Counted from the first letter of the stretch, positions 10,013 to 18,907 are shown. The stretch is 64,000 bases of DNA from Marinarcus sediminis (GCF_048571275.1 NZ_CP182357.1:1860001-1924000), one strand, 5' to 3'. Translations and numbers: made by a program. The notes: a model not told the origin generated them from the sequence alone.

Positions 10013-10897
10013 TTACTTCTCATCATTGATTTCAAAATCATCGTATGGATCCATATGAATGGTAATAATCCAATCTTTTTTGGGGTTGATTTTTCGAATG
10101 GTGTCTTCAATTTTATCTGAAACTCGATGGGCTTCCATGAGCGTAATAAGACAATCAAACACCAAATGCACATCCACAAAGGCTTGATGCCCCGCTTCTC
10201 TTGTTTTAAGCAGATGATAGGTATTGACTTTTTCATTGGACAAGAGTATCTCTTCTATTTTGAGGACAGTCTCTTCCTCAAGAGATTTGTCCAATAAAAC
10301 CAAAACCCCATTTTGTATGAGTTCGTAAGCCGAGTAGATGATAAAGAGTGAAATGGTTCCACCAACGATAATATCAAAAATTTCATAACCAGTAGATTGT
10401 ACGAGAAGAAGTGAAACCAGAACAGCAATATTGGTATAAACGTCGGTTTTATAGTGCAAGGCATCGGCTTTAATAACCATGCTGTTGGTCTCTTTTGCAA
10501 CGCTATTCAGAAAAATAACCAAAAAAACAGTGATTACTAAAGAGATCATCATTACGATTAAAGAGATCTCTAAATAACCAGAGATTTCTCCTTTTATGGC
10601 TTTTTGTATGGCTTGGTAAAACAGAAACAGACCCGAAATGGTAATGATGGTACCTTCAATGACAGAGGCTAAGGCTTCGATTTTCCCACGCCCGTAATTA
10701 AATGTTTTATCTGCGGGTTTTTCAGAGTTATTGATGGCAAAATAGTTAAAAAGTGATACGAACATATCCAAAACAGAATCCACAGCAGAGGCCAAAACAG
10801 CCACCGATCCACTGGCAATTCCAATAACAAGCTTAATCAGAGTTAAAACAGCAGCAACGGAAGTTGAAACGACCGTTGCTTTTTTTTGTTTTGTCAT
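10013..10897 (-). CDS. Cation diffusion facilitator family transporter (FieF-like)
   Basis: A 294-residue inner-membrane metal/proton antiporter. About six membrane helices are visible in the first 200 residues. The first metal site of the family is represented by ASAVDSVLDM in helix 2 and ADALHYKTDVYTN in helix 5, both with the paired Asp/His ligands. The cytoplasmic ferredoxin-like domain follows (about 205-294), containing HLLKTREAGHQAFVDVHL and ending with an acidic tail (HMDPYDDFEINDEK) whose His and Asp residues could bind metal. Family members export Zn, Fe, Mn or Co; the ligand pattern alone does not settle which. The gene starts 2 bases after the aminotransferase gene on the same strand and is probably cotranscribed. 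Confidence 0.93.
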   Translation of the reverse strand: MTKQKKATVVSTSVAAVLTLIKLVIGIASGSVAVLASAVDSVLDMFVSLFNYFAINNSEKPADKTFNYGRGKIEALASVIEGTIITISGLFLFYQAIQKAIKGEISGYLEISLIVMMISLVITVFLVIFLNSVAKETNSMVIKADALHYKTDVYTNIAVLVSLLLVQSTGYEIFDIIVGGTISLFIIYSAYELIQNGVLVLLDKSLEEETVLKIEEILLSNEKVNTYHLLKTREAGHQAFVDVHLVFDCLITLMEAHRVSDKIEDTIRKINPKKDWIITIHMDPYDDFEINDEK

Positions 10898-10898
10898 T

Positions 10899-12071
10899 TT
10901 AGTAGTTGTTCTCTACAAATCGTTTAATTCGAGCAATACCTTGTTGAATGCTTGCCAAATCAGTCGCGAATGAGAATCTAAAATACCCTTCTGTTCCAAA
11001 AGCAAGTCCTGGTACAACAGCAACTCCCTCTTTTTCAAGTAAATCAGAACAAAATTTCATTGAGTCATTGGTAACCTCTTTGATATTGACAAAAAGATAA
11101 AAGGCACCATGGGGTTTAACACAAGAGAGACCTTTGATGGCATTGAATTGTTCAAGTGCCACATTTCTTCTTTTTTCAAACTCTATTCTCATCATTTCAA
11201 TAGAGTCATCAGCTTTACCTTCTAAGGCTAAAATAGAGGCGTGTTGAGTGATTGAGTTGATGTTCGATGTGACTTGACCTTGAAGATTGATCATCGCTTT
11301 CACCAGTGCTACATTTGGTGTTGCAATGTATCCAAATCTCCAACCTGTCATTGCAACGGCTTTACTTAAACCATTGATGGTAACGGTTCTTTGGAACATG
11401 TCATCGCTCACTTGTGCAGCGGCTGTAAATTTTTCTCCATCGTAAATGATTTTTTCATACATTTCATCTGACAATACTAAAATATCGGTTCCTTCAAGTA
11501 CTTTTCCAATGGCAATGAGTTCATCTTTTGAGTAGATGCTTCCTGTTGGATTTGAAGGTGTATTGAGCAATAAAATTTTTGTTTTAGGCGTTATGGCTGC
11601 TTTTAATTGTTCAGGTGTGATTTTAAAATTGGTTGAATCATCTGTGTCAATAAATACAGGAACACCGTCTGAATATTTAACTTGTTCTGGATAAGTTACC
11701 CAATATGGTGCAGGAATAATTACTTCATCCCCATCTTCAAGTAAAACTTGAAAAAGATTAAATAAAGAGTGTTTTGCTCCATTGCTGATAACAATATGAT
11801 TTAACTCATAGTTTAAACCATGATCTGTTTTTAATTTTGTAATAATTGCTTGTTTTGTTTCCTTGATACCCTCAACCGCAGTATATTTGGTGTGACCAGC
11901 TTTAATTGCATCAATTGCAGCTTGTTTAACGATGTCGGGTGTATCAAAATCAGGCTCACCTGCACTGAAACTTAAAATATCTCGTCCTTGAGCTTTAAGT
12001 TCTCTTCCTAATGCAGTAATTGCCATGGTAACTGATGGAGATAAATTTTCCATTCTTTTTGCAATTTTCAT
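10899..12071 (-). CDS. aspC: Pyridoxal-phosphate aminotransferase, aspartate/aromatic type
   Basis: A 390-residue class I aminotransferase. It shows the N-terminal SAGEPDFDTP substrate loop, SNGAKHSLFN near the cofactor phosphate site, the NTPSNPTGS motif, the LSDEMYEKIIYDG strand and the cofactor lysine in NGLSKAVAMTGWRFGY. This is the typical layout of bacterial aspartate aminotransferases of the Thermus/Bacillus AspB type, which interconvert aspartate and oxaloacetate. It is upstream of the cation facilitator and divergent from the YgjP-like gene. The substrate could also be broader (prephenate or other amino acids), so the symbol is a family-level call. Confidence 0.9.
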   Translation of the reverse strand: MKIAKRMENLSPSVTMAITALGRELKAQGRDILSFSAGEPDFDTPDIVKQAAIDAIKAGHTKYTAVEGIKETKQAIITKLKTDHGLNYELNHIVISNGAKHSLFNLFQVLLEDGDEVIIPAPYWVTYPEQVKYSDGVPVFIDTDDSTNFKITPEQLKAAITPKTKILLLNTPSNPTGSIYSKDELIAIGKVLEGTDILVLSDEMYEKIIYDGEKFTAAAQVSDDMFQRTVTINGLSKAVAMTGWRFGYIATPNVALVKAMINLQGQVTSNINSITQHASILALEGKADDSIEMMRIEFEKRRNVALEQFNAIKGLSCVKPHGAFYLFVNIKEVTNDSMKFCSDLLEKEGVAVVPGLAFGTEGYFRFSFATDLASIQQGIARIKRFVENNY

Positions 12072-12132
12072 TTACGTGTTTCCTATGTTAAATTTTGGTA
12101 GGATTTTATCAAAATGTTTCTTAAGGTTGATT

Positions 12133-12729
12133 TTGAATTTTACCATAATAATAAATAATATTGAAGTAACCATCCAATTTATAAAAAGTGCAAAAGTCAA
12201 GCACTGTTATATGAAAATTATGGATGCACAAAATATACGAATACGAGCCAATCCCTTTTATACCATAAATGATGCGAAAGCTCTAGTAGAACGCAAATTT
12301 TCATGGTTGGAAAAACATATAACGCATTTGCAAAATAAAGCTTTAGATGAAAATGAATTTTACTATTTAGGCCAATTGGAAAATGTTGAAACTTTTTTGC
12401 CCAAACATAAAAGTGTGGTTGATTTTTATCGCACAAAATCTTTGGAGTGTATTCCCGAAATTGTTTCCAAATATTCCAATATGATGTCTTTATTTCCCAC
12501 AGAGTTAAAATTTCGTAAAAATAAGAGCCGATGGGGAAGTTGTTCTTATAACAATAGTATCAGTTTGAATATCTTTTTGATGAAGTTTCCTTTGAGTGTG
12601 ATTGAATATGTGGTGGTGCATGAACTTGCTCACATTAAACACAAAAACCATTCAAAGAAGTTTTGGGATTTTGTTGCACTTTATTGTCCCCATTACAAAG
12701 AGCAAGAGCGGTTACTTAAGTGCTTTTAA
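12133..12729 (+). CDS. YgjP-like (DUF45) zinc metallopeptidase-fold protein
   Basis: A compact protein with the DUF45/YgjP signature: FRKNKSRWGSCSYNN followed by VVVHELAHIKHKNHSKKFW, in which HELAH and the later His form a gluzincin-like zinc site. The longest open frame reaches back to 12025, but that would overlap the divergent aminotransferase start. The homologous region begins near NIEVTIQFIKSAKVKH. I therefore prefer the TTG at 12133, which has AAGG six bases upstream; the ATG at 12211 would cut into the conserved start. The protein is probably cytoplasmic. The substrate is unknown in the family; a role beside restriction or ppGpp systems has been proposed elsewhere but is not shown here. 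Confidence 0.8.
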   Translation: MNFTIIINNIEVTIQFIKSAKVKHCYMKIMDAQNIRIRANPFYTINDAKALVERKFSWLEKHITHLQNKALDENEFYYLGQLENVETFLPKHKSVVDFYRTKSLECIPEIVSKYSNMMSLFPTELKFRKNKSRWGSCSYNNSISLNIFLMKFPLSVIEYVVVHELAHIKHKNHSKKFWDFVALYCPHYKEQERLLKCF

Positions 12730-13132
12730 TAATGCTTCGTATGAGTTCCATTTTTTGGTGCAGTTTTTTATCTTGAATTTTGTTTTCAAATATGCCATAA
12801 GAGCGTTCATCAAAAAATGCTTTTTCTTGAGGAGCTTCCTCTTTTTTTTCAATTACATTGGTGACAAAAAAACGTATGTCTTCAATATTGGCAATACTGA
12901 AAGTTTTTAAAAGCGATCGTATGAGTTCTTTGCTGTGTGTAAACTCCATTTTATAGACAGGGTGTGTGAGTACAAAAAAGAGAATCTCTTTTTTTACATA
13001 GGCAAATTTGACCCCTTTTTTTAACTTCAAAGGTAAGGTGTTTATTAGTTTATCTAGTGTAGTATGAGTGTTCAATTTTTTAAATTCAGGACTGTACTTC
13101 AAATGAGTAAGAATATCATCAACTTTTTTCAT
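12716..13132 (-). CDS. Small conserved protein, possibly DUF721/DciA-like
   Basis: A 138-residue soluble, basic protein. The arrangement of a short helical start, LKKGVKFAYVKKEILFFVLTHPVYKMEF, and a helix KELIRSLLKTF resembles the DUF721 (DciA) core, in which a beta hairpin follows a helical region. That match is by eye and tentative. DciA loads the replicative helicase in bacteria lacking DnaC. The last bases overlap convergently with the YgjP-like gene, and the first 30 bases overlap, on the other strand, the start of the small lipoprotein gene, so this locus is packed on both strands. Confidence 0.6.
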   Translation of the reverse strand: MKKVDDILTHLKYSPEFKKLNTHTTLDKLINTLPLKLKKGVKFAYVKKEILFFVLTHPVYKMEFTHSKELIRSLLKTFSIANIEDIRFFVTNVIEKKEEAPQEKAFFDERSYGIFENKIQDKKLHQKMELIRSIIKST

Positions 13133-13231
13133 GCTTGCATTATAGCAAGTTTTTTATTATCTTTAAGTGGTTGTGGTTACAAAGGTGACCCAGTTTATCA
13201 AAATCAGGAACAACAACAAACAGCAAAATGA
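13103..13231 (+). CDS. Small lipoprotein (LptM/YifL-like), 42 residues
   Basis: A short gene easily missed. It reads MSKNIINFFHACIIAS, a hydrophobic stretch, the lipobox LSGC and then GYKGDPVYQNQ. The CGYKGDPVY start of the mature part resembles LptM/YifL-type lipoproteins (CGxKGPLY), which in Enterobacteria help LptD maturation in the outer membrane. The ATG at 13103 lies inside the divergent gene's 5' end, and the TGA at 13229-13231 overlaps the nadB start as ATGA, so translation of nadB is probably coupled to it. Ribosome site at the start is weak (no clear AGGA), which lowers start certainty, but the signal peptide and lipobox are unambiguous. Confidence 0.82.
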   Translation: MSKNIINFFHACIIASFLLSLSGCGYKGDPVYQNQEQQQTAK

Positions 13232-14679
13232 TTTACGATTATATAATAATAGGAACCGGAGTTGCGGGTTTAAATGCAGCACGACTTATCCCTAAAGATA
13301 AGAAAGTTTTGCTTCTGTGCAAAAAATTGCCGTGGGAGTGTAATACTTTTTATGCCCAAGGTGGTGTTGCCACGGCTGTGGACAAAAGTGATATTGAACC
13401 CCATATTCAAGATACATTAACAGCAGGGGTTAATCACAACAACAAAGATGCGGTGAGAATTTTGAGTGAAAACTCAAGAGCGTCTATTGATGACTTGATT
13501 CAAGCAGGTTTACAGTTTGATAAAAATGAGCAAGGTCAATTGGCATTTACTAAAGAAGCGGCACACTCAAGAAGCAGAATTTTACATGCCGATGGGGATG
13601 CGACGGGTCGAATGATTCACTTGTTTTTACTTCAAGTTTGTCCTCATGCTATTGTTGCTGATGCCGTGGTGTGTGATTTGCTTATTGAAAATGGTGTCTG
13701 TTACGGCGTACAATACTTTACCGATGAAACCACTCAAAAAACAGCCTATGCTCACAATACCATTATTGCCAGTGGGGGTATTGGTTCACTGTATAAATAT
13801 CATACCAATTCCACTGCCATTGCAGGGGAAGTTCAAGGCATTTGTTTTGAAAAAGGGCTTGAGTTAAAAGATATGGAGATGATGCAATTTCATCCTACTG
13901 TATTTAAAGGAACCTCTTATGCCAGAAAAACACTTTTAAGTGAAGCATTAAGAGGTGAGGGGGCGCATATTGTAGACGAAGATAACCGAAGATTTCTATT
14001 TGATTATCACGAAGATGCTGAACTTGCCCCACGTGATGTGGTCAGTCGCGCCATTTTTGATTACAATCAAAAAACAAAAAAAGCGGTCTTTTTATCGTTT
14101 GAAGACTTTGAAAAAAAATATTTTCAAAAACGTTTTCCCAATATATACAGCAATTTTAAAGAGCTTGGTTATGAGTTGCCTTTTGAGAAAGTGCCTATTT
14201 CCCCTGCTTTTCATTATGCCATGGGGGGTATTGCCATTGATTACAATGCGCAAGTGTTAAACATGAAAAATCTTTATGCCATAGGTGAAGCCGCTTGTTC
14301 AGGAGTTCATGGTGCAAATCGATTGGCATCGAACTCCCTTTTAGAAGGTTTGGTTTTTTCAAAAATTGCCGTTGATCACAGTTTGAAACAGCAATTTCAA
14401 ATTGAGGTTCAAAACTACACACTTCCAATAAAAAACTATGTTCGTAACAAAGAGATTGACAAGGACATTAAAGGAAATCTTAGAAAAATTATGTGGAAAA
14501 GTGCTTCCATTTCACGGAATAAAAAGGACTTAGAAGAAGCATTGATACAAATTGATACATTTTTAAAAGAAGAGGTTGGGCGACTGTTATTTTTAAGGCT
14601 ACTTACGGCAAAATCTATTTTGACGTCCGCTATAAAGCGTACAAGCTCATTGGGAGCTCATTATATCAAGGAGAATTAA
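13228..14679 (+). CDS. nadB: L-aspartate oxidase
   Basis: A 483-residue FAD enzyme that oxidises L-aspartate to iminoaspartate, the first step of de novo NAD synthesis. It has the dinucleotide fold IIGTGVAGLNAA, HSRSRILHADGDATG, the active-site MQFHPTVF region, HYAMGGIAID and the FAD-closing EAACSGVHGANRLASNSLLEGLVF split over residues about 350-375. The family is close to fumarate reductase flavoproteins, but the length and the short C-terminal helical domain fit NadB. Translation is coupled to the upstream lipoprotein (ATGA) and its stop overlaps the nhaD start (TAATG). No nadA or nadC is present in the window next to it. Confidence 0.93.
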   Translation: MIYDYIIIGTGVAGLNAARLIPKDKKVLLLCKKLPWECNTFYAQGGVATAVDKSDIEPHIQDTLTAGVNHNNKDAVRILSENSRASIDDLIQAGLQFDKNEQGQLAFTKEAAHSRSRILHADGDATGRMIHLFLLQVCPHAIVADAVVCDLLIENGVCYGVQYFTDETTQKTAYAHNTIIASGGIGSLYKYHTNSTAIAGEVQGICFEKGLELKDMEMMQFHPTVFKGTSYARKTLLSEALRGEGAHIVDEDNRRFLFDYHEDAELAPRDVVSRAIFDYNQKTKKAVFLSFEDFEKKYFQKRFPNIYSNFKELGYELPFEKVPISPAFHYAMGGIAIDYNAQVLNMKNLYAIGEAACSGVHGANRLASNSLLEGLVFSKIAVDHSLKQQFQIEVQNYTLPIKNYVRNKEIDKDIKGNLRKIMWKSASISRNKKDLEEALIQIDTFLKEEVGRLLFLRLLTAKSILTSAIKRTSSLGAHYIKEN

Positions 14680-16067
14680 TGTTTAAATTGTTAATAACAT
14701 TGTTGCTTGCTTCAGTTGCTGCTTTTGCATCTACAAGCGGTGGTGATGTTGGAGAAATTCCAGATTTAACTATGACATGGGTTGGGTTTTCATGCCTATT
14801 AATATTTGTAGTTGGTTACTATTTTGTAGCTGCAGAAGAGAAATATGTGATCGATAAAGCAAAACCTGCTTTATTTATTGGTACTTTTATGTTTATCTTG
14901 GTTGCCATTTATTATTCAATAAATGGTTTGAATATGGAATTGGTATCTATTGAAGCTGAACATATGATTTTAGAAATTGCTGAAATCTTTTTCTTCTTGT
15001 TTGTTGCGATGACGTATATTGAGTCACTTATTCATATGGGTGTGTTTGATCGATTAAAATACAATTTGATTTCAAAAGGGTATACTTATCGAAAACTCTA
15101 TTGGGTTACTGGATTTTTAGCATTTTTTATCTCTCCTGTTGCCGACAACTTAACAACGGCACTTATTTTATCAACAGTTCTTATTACCATTGAAAAAACA
15201 AGAAAAGATTTCTTGGTACCAGGGGCAATTAATATTGTTGTAGCAGCGAATGCAGGTGGTGCTTGGTCTCCTTTTGGTGATATTACAACGTTAATGGCTT
15301 GGACTGCTGAAAAAGGGGCTTTTACGGACTTCTTTTATATTTTCCCAGCGGCAATTTTAGGGTACTTAACAACGGCATTTTTACTTTCACGATTTGTACC
15401 AAATGAAGTTCCTGCTTTTGATGCCTCTACTGAGTCAAAACCTAAAATGAGTGAAGGTTCAAAAGTTGTTATGTGCTTAGGTATATTTACGATTTTTTGT
15501 GCAGTTATATCACACCAAGTATTACACTTGCCTGCAATGTGGGGTATGATGTTTGGTTTGTCACTGTTAAAACTCTACTCTTACTCTTTAAAACTCAAAT
15601 ATGGTACAGACCATTTCAATATTTTTCAATCTATCTCTAAAATTGAAAACAATACATTGATGTTTTTCTTTGGTATTTTAGCCGCAGTTGGAGCATTGTA
15701 TTTTGTGGGTTGGTTAGGATTGGCTGCTATGGTATATCACCCAGACATTCTAGGACCAACTTTGGCCAATGTGGGTGTGGGTTTTGTTTCTGCAATTGTG
15801 GATAACGTACCTGTTATGTCAGCTATTTTAAAAGCCAATCCAGATATGGGACTTGACCAATGGATGCTTGTAACTTTAACTGCTGGAGTTGGTGGAAGTT
15901 TAATCTCTTTTGGTAGTGCCGCAGGTGTTGGTGTTATGGGAAAACTTCATGGTATTTATACGTTTGGTTCACACATGAAATATGCTTGGACAATTCTTTT
16001 GGGATATTTTATTTCAGTTGCTGTATGGTATACACAATACGAAATTTTGGGTATTCAACACATTTAA
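14679..16067 (+). CDS. nhaD: Na+/H+ antiporter NhaD
   Basis: A 462-residue inner-membrane antiporter of the NhaD/IT superfamily with about twelve hydrophobic helices. The N-terminus looks like a cleavable signal (MFKLLITLLLASVAAFA). The family motifs include SPVADNLTTALILSTV near residues 150-165, the NAGGAWSPFGDITT re-entrant segment, VSAIVDNVPVMSAI in the second repeat and SFGSAAGVGVMG near the end. NhaD exchanges cytoplasmic Na+ (or Li+) for H+, fitting a marine or brackish host. The start overlaps the nadB stop (TAATG), and a stem-loop terminator follows, so nadB and nhaD form the end of one transcript. Confidence 0.95.
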   Translation: MFKLLITLLLASVAAFASTSGGDVGEIPDLTMTWVGFSCLLIFVVGYYFVAAEEKYVIDKAKPALFIGTFMFILVAIYYSINGLNMELVSIEAEHMILEIAEIFFFLFVAMTYIESLIHMGVFDRLKYNLISKGYTYRKLYWVTGFLAFFISPVADNLTTALILSTVLITIEKTRKDFLVPGAINIVVAANAGGAWSPFGDITTLMAWTAEKGAFTDFFYIFPAAILGYLTTAFLLSRFVPNEVPAFDASTESKPKMSEGSKVVMCLGIFTIFCAVISHQVLHLPAMWGMMFGLSLLKLYSYSLKLKYGTDHFNIFQSISKIENNTLMFFFGILAAVGALYFVGWLGLAAMVYHPDILGPTLANVGVGFVSAIVDNVPVMSAILKANPDMGLDQWMLVTLTAGVGGSLISFGSAAGVGVMGKLHGIYTFGSHMKYAWTILLGYFISVAVWYTQYEILGIQHI

Positions 16068-16073
16068 AACCGT

Positions 16074-16100
16074 ATAAAAGTGCTTCGGCACTTTTATATT
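16074..16100 (+). terminator. Rho-independent terminator after nhaD
   Basis: A nine-base stem TAAAAGTGC / GCACTTTTA closed by a TTCG tetraloop, ending in a T-rich stretch, immediately after the nhaD stop and before guaA. Confidence 0.9.
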
Positions 16101-16186
16101 GTACTTCTGCTTTTTTCTTCATCAAAACTTAACGCCTTTTTAGATACTATTTTATTTACAAATAGGATTATAAAAGGAAAATATCA

Positions 16187-17722
16187 ATGAAACACGTTCC
16201 AATAGTAGTTTTAGACTTTGGAAGTCAATACACACAGATTATTGCACGAAAACTCAGAGAATCAGGTGTATACAGCGAAATTGTACCCTACAATGAAAAA
16301 ATCGAAGATATCATGGCTCGAACACCCAAAGGTATTATTTTAAGTGGTGGACCAGCATCGGTTTATGCAAAAGATTCATACCACCCAGACAGTAAAATTT
16401 TTGAATTAGGATTACCCATTTTAGGAATTTGTTATGGTATGCAACTTATTTCTCAATATTTTGGTGGAAGTGTTATTGCTGCGGATCACCATGAATATGG
16501 AAAAGCAAAATTAAATTTTGCAAAAAAGAGTGATATTTTCAGAGATACAACAGATGGACAAACGGTTTGGATGAGTCATGGAGACAGAGTTGAGACTATT
16601 CCTGAAGGGTTTGAAAAAATTGCCACCAGTGAAAATTCGCCTTTTGCAGCCATTGCTGATTTAAACAGATTGGTCTATGCGTTTCAATTCCACCCAGAGG
16701 TGTATCACTCAGTTGAGGGGGCAAAACTGCTTAAAAACTTTGCCAAATATATTTGTGATTGTGAGAGCACATGGAACATGGGTTCTTTTGCCAAAGAACA
16801 AATTAAAAAAATCCAAGACCAAGTGGGCAATAAAAAAGTGCTTTGTGGTGTCAGTGGGGGAGTTGACTCTTCTGTTGTTGCCACACTTTTAGCTGAAGCC
16901 ATTGGAGATCAATTGGTTTCTGTATTTGTGGACAATGGTTTACTCAGAGCCAATGAGCGAGAACAAGTTGAAGCGATGTTTAAAAGCCGAGGCGTGCCTT
17001 TAATTACGGTTGATGCCAGCGAACAATTTTTATCAAAATTAGCAGGGGTAACTGACCCTGAAACCAAACGAAAAATCATTGGTGAAACGTTTATTCAAGT
17101 TTTTGATGAAGAAGCCAAAAAACATGATGGCATTGAGTTTTTAGCACAAGGAACGCTTTACACCGATGTGATTGAGTCTGTTTCAGTAAAAGGGCCAAGT
17201 AAAACAATCAAATCTCACCACAACGTAGGGGGATTACCCGATTGGATGAAATTCGAGTTAATTGAACCTTTAAGAGAAATCTTCAAAGATGAAGTCAGAA
17301 TCTTAGGATTAGAGCTTGGACTTCCTGCTTCAATGATTGGACGGCACCCATTTCCAGGGCCTGGTCTTGCTATTCGAATCATGGGAGATGTCAATAAGCC
17401 CGATTTAGAGCTTTTAAGAAAAGCAGATGTGATTATGTTAGATGTTCTAAGAGCAACTGGATATTACGATAAAACATGGCAAGCCTTTACCGTACTTTTA
17501 AATGTAAAATCAGTGGGTGTTATGGGAGATAATAGAACGTATGATAATACTGTTTGTGTAAGAATCGTAGAAGCAACCGATGGTATGACAGCCACGTTTG
17601 CTCATATTCCACACGATATATTGGAAACGATTTCAAGAAGAATTATCAATGAGGTTGATGGGATAAATAGGGTGGTGTATGATATTTCAAGTAAACCACC
17701 TGCAACAATCGAGTGGGAATAA
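16187..17722 (+). CDS. guaA: GMP synthase (glutamine-hydrolysing)
   Basis: A 511-residue enzyme that aminates XMP to GMP with glutamine and ATP. The N-terminal class I amidotransferase has the nucleophile Cys in GICYGMQL (about residue 84) and the His in FQFHPEV. The ATP-pyrophosphatase domain has the P-loop SGGVDSSV (about 222-229). The C-terminal dimerisation domain has RHPFPGPGLAIRI and ends in the conserved KPPATIEWE. Length and order match the two-domain bacterial GuaA. The ribosome site AAAAGGA precedes the ATG. It is followed by an unusual nested hairpin region and then the integron. Confidence 0.97.
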   Translation: MKHVPIVVLDFGSQYTQIIARKLRESGVYSEIVPYNEKIEDIMARTPKGIILSGGPASVYAKDSYHPDSKIFELGLPILGICYGMQLISQYFGGSVIAADHHEYGKAKLNFAKKSDIFRDTTDGQTVWMSHGDRVETIPEGFEKIATSENSPFAAIADLNRLVYAFQFHPEVYHSVEGAKLLKNFAKYICDCESTWNMGSFAKEQIKKIQDQVGNKKVLCGVSGGVDSSVVATLLAEAIGDQLVSVFVDNGLLRANEREQVEAMFKSRGVPLITVDASEQFLSKLAGVTDPETKRKIIGETFIQVFDEEAKKHDGIEFLAQGTLYTDVIESVSVKGPSKTIKSHHNVGGLPDWMKFELIEPLREIFKDEVRILGLELGLPASMIGRHPFPGPGLAIRIMGDVNKPDLELLRKADVIMLDVLRATGYYDKTWQAFTVLLNVKSVGVMGDNRTYDNTVCVRIVEATDGMTATFAHIPHDILETISRRIINEVDGINRVVYDISSKPPATIEWE

Positions 17723-17825
17723 AAGCGATAGCTTTTATTCATCTTGCACTAGATTTAGGTTCGAGGTACTTTTAGTACATCTTCACCTAAATCTAGCACA
17801 ATCTAAACAAAATCTATCGCTTTTC
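17720..17825. repeat. Nested inverted-repeat structure after guaA
   Basis: Three inverted repeats are nested or adjacent within about 105 bases. The outer arms are AAAGCGATAG (17722-17731) and CTATCGCTTT (17814-17823). A 12-base perfect pair CTAGATTTAGGT / ACCTAAATCTAG lies at 17749-17760 and 17785-17796. An inner GTAC...GTAC hairpin is at 17766-17777. The left outer arm also self-pairs with GCTTTTAT. It may terminate guaA transcription and shield the integron, or be a remnant of an inserted palindromic element. Confidence 0.75.
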
Positions 17826-17848
17826 ACAGCTTTATTCGAGGTTAGAAC

Positions 17849-17869
17849 AATTTTCTAACGAAAGCTTTT
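17849..17869 (+). repeat. Left copy of a 21-bp repeat flanking the integron
   Basis: These 21 bases (core CGAAAGCTTTT, preceded by AATTTTCTAA) recur with one mismatch at 31301-31321, about 13.45 kb away on the same strand. The left copy is 13 bases beyond the intI stop. It partly overlaps a small inverted repeat GTTAGAA / TTCTAAC (17841-17859), which resembles attC core bases. Confidence 0.7.
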
Positions 17870-17881
17870 CCCCGTTTTATT

Positions 17882-18844
17882 TTAAAAATCCAATGGACTT
17901 CGTATCTCATTTTTATTTAGCTCTTTTACCACATGTGTATATATCATCGTTGTTTCTATTGATTTATGTCCTAAAAGCTCTTGGATACTTCGTATGTCTG
18001 TGCCATTTTGTAAAAGATGAGTTGCATAAGAGTGTCTAAAAATATGAGCTGTAATTCTTTTGTCTATATTAGATTTTGTTACAGCATTTTTAATATTTCT
18101 ACTTAAAGTTACATCCAAAATGTGATGTCTTCTTTTTTCCCCACTTCTAGGGTCTGTTGAGATTTTATCCATAGGAAAAATATACTGCCATTTTGGTTCA
18201 AATTTAGCTTTGGGAAATTTTCGCTCTAGCGCATAAGGGATATATACACTTCCAAAACCATCTTGCAAATCTTTTTGGTGTAGTTCTTTTACTTTTTGTA
18301 CTTGTATTTTAAGCTCCTCTTTTATTTTCAAAGGAAGTGGTAAAGTTCTATCTTTGAGAGACTTGCTGTCCCAAATATAGATTTTGTCATATCCGAAATC
18401 TATATCTTTAATTCTTATATTTTGGACTTCTTTCATTCTTAAGCCACAGCCATACATAAGTTTGACTATAAGTTGATAGATACCTGACATATTTGATATA
18501 ATTTTTCTAACTTCATTAATTGTTAATACCACTGGTATATGTTTCCTTTCTTGCGCTCTTAAAGCTTGAATGTTTTGGTCTTGCATTGAAATATTCAATA
18601 TTTCACGATATAAAAATAAAATAGCGTTAAATGCTTGATTTTGAGTTGTTGGACTTACTTTTTGTACAGTTGCTAAGTTTGTTAAGAATTGTTCAATTTC
18701 AATTTTACCCATGTCTTTAGGATGTCTTTTGTTATGGAAAAGTATATATTTTTTAGTCCAGTAAATATAAACTCTCTCAGTACTCATACTATAGTGTTTA
18801 AATCTTATCTTATCTCTCATAATATCAAGTAATTTTTTACCCAT
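17882..18844 (-). CDS. intI: Integron integrase (tyrosine recombinase)
   Basis: A 320-residue IntI. Catalytic residues are visible as R136 (CGLRMKEV), K161, H267 and R270 (HIFRHSYATHL), H293 (LLGHKS) and Y302 (TTMIYTH). Each lies 10 positions before the IntI1 residue I know (R146, K171, H277, R280, Y312). The IntI-specific insert between patches II and III is present at about 205-245 (KWQYIFP, DPRSG, RRHH), which separates it from XerC/D. I chose the ATG at 18844 because AGGAG sits seven bases upstream; the GTG at 18874 adds ten residues without a ribosome site. It faces the cassettes on the opposite strand. It should recombine attI with single-stranded attC. Confidence 0.96.
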   Translation of the reverse strand: MGKKLLDIMRDKIRFKHYSMSTERVYIYWTKKYILFHNKRHPKDMGKIEIEQFLTNLATVQKVSPTTQNQAFNAILFLYREILNISMQDQNIQALRAQERKHIPVVLTINEVRKIISNMSGIYQLIVKLMYGCGLRMKEVQNIRIKDIDFGYDKIYIWDSKSLKDRTLPLPLKIKEELKIQVQKVKELHQKDLQDGFGSVYIPYALERKFPKAKFEPKWQYIFPMDKISTDPRSGEKRRHHILDVTLSRNIKNAVTKSNIDKRITAHIFRHSYATHLLQNGTDIRSIQELLGHKSIETTMIYTHVVKELNKNEIRSPLDF

Positions 18845-18888
18845 TTTATATCTCCTAAAATGTAGTATTATCACGATTTATTCCAAAT

Positions 18889-18907
18889 AACATACAAAAT
18901 GTATGTT
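18889..18907. promoter_or_regulatory. Perfect palindrome in the intI promoter region (candidate operator)
   Basis: AACATACA-AAA-TGTATGTT: 8-base arms with a 3-base spacer, 45 bases upstream of the intI ATG. On the intI strand it overlaps the place where a -35 box would fall for a GATAAT-like -10 near 18866-18872. It does not resemble a LexA box (CTG...CAG), the usual intI regulator in Gammaproteobacteria. The half-site TGTATGTT recurs next to the attI core (19073-19080). Confidence 0.6.

Noticed and set aside
12025..12132. N-terminal extension of the YgjP-like gene from the ATG at 12025
   Set aside because: It would overlap the divergent aminotransferase start and its residues are not family-like; the TTG at 12133 has a ribosome site.
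17741..17800. GGTTCGAGG between long arms considered as a tRNA T-loop
   Set aside because: No acceptor stem, anticodon arm or CCA end fits; it is part of the nested hairpin.
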